Positions 7,147-7,884 of a DNA stretch of 7,884 nt are shown in pieces (the first letter of the stretch is position 1; the number at the start of each line of letters is the position of its first letter). Location of the stretch: assembly GCA_039800965.1 (NCBI GenBank), contig JBDLPS010000037.1, positions 1 through 7,884 of the forward strand, given 5' to 3'. The notes under the pieces are model-generated. The model was not told the origin of the DNA. It did no database searches and was given only the letters and a program-made list of their open reading frames with translations. This stretch comes from ZC4RG30 sp039800965 (lineage in GTDB: Bacteria > Pseudomonadota > Gammaproteobacteria > Steroidobacterales > Steroidobacteraceae). Position numbers and translations under genes: made by a program.

Positions 7147-7163
7147 AGTTCCGTCGCTATGAT
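7136..7163 (+). promoter_or_regulatory. groESL promoter (sigma70-type, with a sigma32-like -35)
   Basis: TTGAAA (7136-7141) and TATGAT (7158-7163) are separated by 16 bases. Each hexamer matches the sigma70 consensus at five of six positions. The -35 is preceded by C, giving CTTGAAA, which equals the sigma32 heat-shock -35 motif. No good sigma32 -10 (CCCCAT-type) follows, so sigma32 use is only a possibility. The predicted transcription start near 7170 places the CIRCE-like element at about +5 to +31, the usual place for HrcA repression. Confidence 0.8.
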
Positions 7164-7165
7164 AA

Positions 7166-7188
7166 GCGCCCGGTTAGCAGCCGGGCGC
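7166..7188 (+). repeat. Perfect 8-bp inverted repeat overlapping the CIRCE left arm
   Basis: GCGCCCGG (7166-7173) and CCGGGCGC (7181-7188) are exact reverse complements around a 7-base loop, TTAGCAG. The loop carries most of the CIRCE left arm. If transcription starts near 7170 only part of the 5' arm would be in the mRNA; an earlier start would give a very stable 5'-end hairpin. As DNA it could also be a second protein-binding site. Confidence 0.6.
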
Positions 7189-7200
7189 CGAGAGTGCTAA
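7174..7200 (+). promoter_or_regulatory. CIRCE-like HrcA operator of groESL
   Basis: The consensus CIRCE is TTAGCACTC-N9-GAGTGCTAA. Here the right arm GAGTGCTAA (7192-7200) is perfect and the spacer is exactly 9 bases (7183-7191). The left arm reads TTAGCAGCC (7174-7182), with two mismatches at its positions 7 and 8. Placement just downstream of the promoter and in front of groES fits HrcA repression relieved by heat shock. hrcA itself is not in the window. The weakened left arm may reduce HrcA affinity. Confidence 0.85.
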
Positions 7201-7206
7201 CAGCCC

Positions 7207-7240
7207 TCGGGCCGGCTGCCCGAAACAGCGGTTTTTCTTT
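7207..7240 (+). promoter_or_regulatory. Two mutually exclusive hairpins with a T-tract in the groES leader
   Basis: TCGGGC (7207-7212) can pair with GCCCGA (7218-7223) to give a perfect 6-bp stem with a 5-base loop. Alternatively CCGGCTG (7212-7218) can pair with CAGCGG (7226-7231), with one bulged G and a 7-base loop. This second stem is followed directly by TTTTTCTTT (7232-7240), which looks like a weak intrinsic terminator. The stems share bases, so only one can form at a time. The base pairing is read directly; an attenuator role is inference. Confidence 0.35.
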
Positions 7241-7254
7241 CCAATCAACACCAT

Positions 7255-7260
7255 AAGGAG
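7255..7260 (+). promoter_or_regulatory. Ribosome binding site of groES
   Basis: AAGGAG ends 8 bases before the ATG at 7269. This decides the start: an in-frame GTG at 7260 would overlap the Shine-Dalgarno sequence itself and add three residues absent from the family N-terminus (MKIRPLHDRV). Confidence 0.85.
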
Positions 7261-7268
7261 TGGCAGGC

Positions 7269-7562
7269 ATGAAGATTCGTCCTCTGCATGACCGCGTCAT
7301 CGTCAAGCGCCTCGAGGAAGAGCGTACTTCCGCCGGCGGCATCATCATCCCCGACAGCGCCACCGAGAAGCCGGTCCAGGGCAAGGTCGTTGCCGTGGGC
7401 AAGGGCAAGATCCTCGAGAGCGGCGAAGTCCGCCCGCTCGACCTGAAGGTCGGCGACAAGGTCCTGTTCGGCAAGTACGGCGGAACGGAAGTGAAGGTCG
7501 ACGGCGAAGATCTGCTGGTCATGCGTGAAGAAGACGTCATGGCCGTCATCGAGGGCAAGTAA
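7269..7562 (+). CDS. groES: Co-chaperonin GroES
   Basis: GroES forms the heptameric lid of the GroEL folding chamber in the cytoplasm. The protein is 97 aa, as in E. coli. It begins MKIRPLHDRVIVKRLEEE. The mobile loop (about 17-33) carries SAGGIIIPDSATEKP, whose G-I-I-I segment docks onto GroEL. RGKV-type barrel strands (QGKVVAVGKGKI), the LKVGDKVLFGKYGGTEVKVD block and the C-terminus ILVM-like LLVMREEDVMAVIEGK complete the family pattern. It is expressed from the promoter and CIRCE-like site upstream. groEL follows after only 2 nt. Family assignment is certain. Confidence 0.99.
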   Translation: MKIRPLHDRVIVKRLEEERTSAGGIIIPDSATEKPVQGKVVAVGKGKILESGEVRPLDLKVGDKVLFGKYGGTEVKVDGEDLLVMREEDVMAVIEGK

Positions 7563-7564
7563 TC

Positions 7565-7884
7565 ATGGCTGCTAAAGAAGTCCTGTTCGGCAACGACGCG
7601 CGCGTGAAGATGTTCCGCGGCGTCAACATCCTGGCCAACGCCGTCAAGGCGACGCTGGGCCCCAAGGGCCGCAACGCCGTGCTCGAGAAGAGCTTCGGCG
7701 CCCCGACGATCACCAAGGACGGCGTGTCCGTTGCCAAGGAGATCGAGCTCAAGGACAAGTTCGAGAACATGGGCGCGCAGCTCGTGAAGGAAGTTGCCTC
7801 GAACGTGTCGGACGAGGCCGGTGACGGCACCACGACCGCCACGGTGCTCGCCCAGGCGATCATCCGCGAAGGCCTGAAGGCCGT
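7565..7884 (+). CDS. groEL: Chaperonin GroEL, N-terminal part, cut by window edge
   Basis: GroEL is the 14-subunit ATP-driven folding chamber that works with GroES. The first 106 codons are present and the frame is open to the window end. The sequence begins MAAKEVLFGNDARVKMF and includes ATLGPKGRNAVLEKSFGAP (about 29-47), TITKDGVSVAKEIEL (48-62) and the nucleotide-binding DEAGDGTTTATVLA (83-96), with Asp87 at the conserved magnesium/ATP position. These all belong to the equatorial ATPase domain, and numbering equals that of E. coli GroEL. The start lies 2 nt after the groES stop. A GAGG (7551-7554) at the end of groES is the only Shine-Dalgarno candidate, 10 nt upstream, so translation is probably coupled. 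Apical domain and C-terminus are outside the window. Confidence 0.98.
   Translation, partial: MAAKEVLFGNDARVKMFRGVNILANAVKATLGPKGRNAVLEKSFGAPTITKDGVSVAKEIELKDKFENMGAQLVKEVASNVSDEAGDGTTTATVLAQAIIREGLKA

Overview
This is a dense, high-GC housekeeping region from a gammaproteobacterium. The order accB-accC-prmA-dusB-fis-purH is, from general knowledge, a conserved gammaproteobacterial arrangement known from pseudomonads and Xanthomonadales relatives. Fis itself is a mainly gammaproteobacterial marker. A groES-groEL operon next to dsbD, preceded by a CIRCE-like HrcA site, points towards a Xanthomonadales/Lysobacterales- or Nevskiales-like lineage. Genus and species cannot be fixed from the sequence.

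Layout. Positions 1-7084 are a same-direction minus-strand run. Read in transcription order it is: dsbD (7084-5192), a TlpA-like thioredoxin (5179-4442), a 132-bp intergenic region holding a repeat pair and a palindrome, accB (4309-3857), accC (3838-2495), prmA (2485-1607), dusB (1598-618), fis (596-321) and the first 99 codons of purH (298 to beyond position 1). From 7085 to 7268 lies a divergent control region. It contains a strong sigma70-type promoter, a CIRCE-like operator and several potential RNA hairpins. groES (7269-7562) and the start of groEL (7565 to beyond the window end) follow on the plus strand.

How the genes work together. DsbD carries electrons from cytoplasmic thioredoxin across the inner membrane, and the adjacent membrane-anchored TlpA-like protein is a likely periplasmic recipient. 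AccB and AccC are the biotin carrier and biotin carboxylase of acetyl-CoA carboxylase, which starts fatty acid synthesis. PrmA methylates ribosomal protein L11, DusB makes dihydrouridine in tRNA, Fis is a growth-phase nucleoid regulator and PurH completes IMP synthesis. The accB-to-purH block is therefore a growth-linked operon with gaps of only 8 to 22 nt. GroES/GroEL is the chaperonin, here apparently under HrcA-type repression.

No mobile element, CRISPR array, tRNA, rRNA or unknown gene system was found, and no stretch over 300 bases lacks a gene. The points worth a second look are regulatory: a degenerate CIRCE overlapped by a perfect 8-bp inverted repeat, two mutually exclusive hairpins ending in a T-tract in the groES leader, and a repeated 22-mer (one copy split by a 9-bp insertion that creates a 16-bp palindrome) just upstream of accB.
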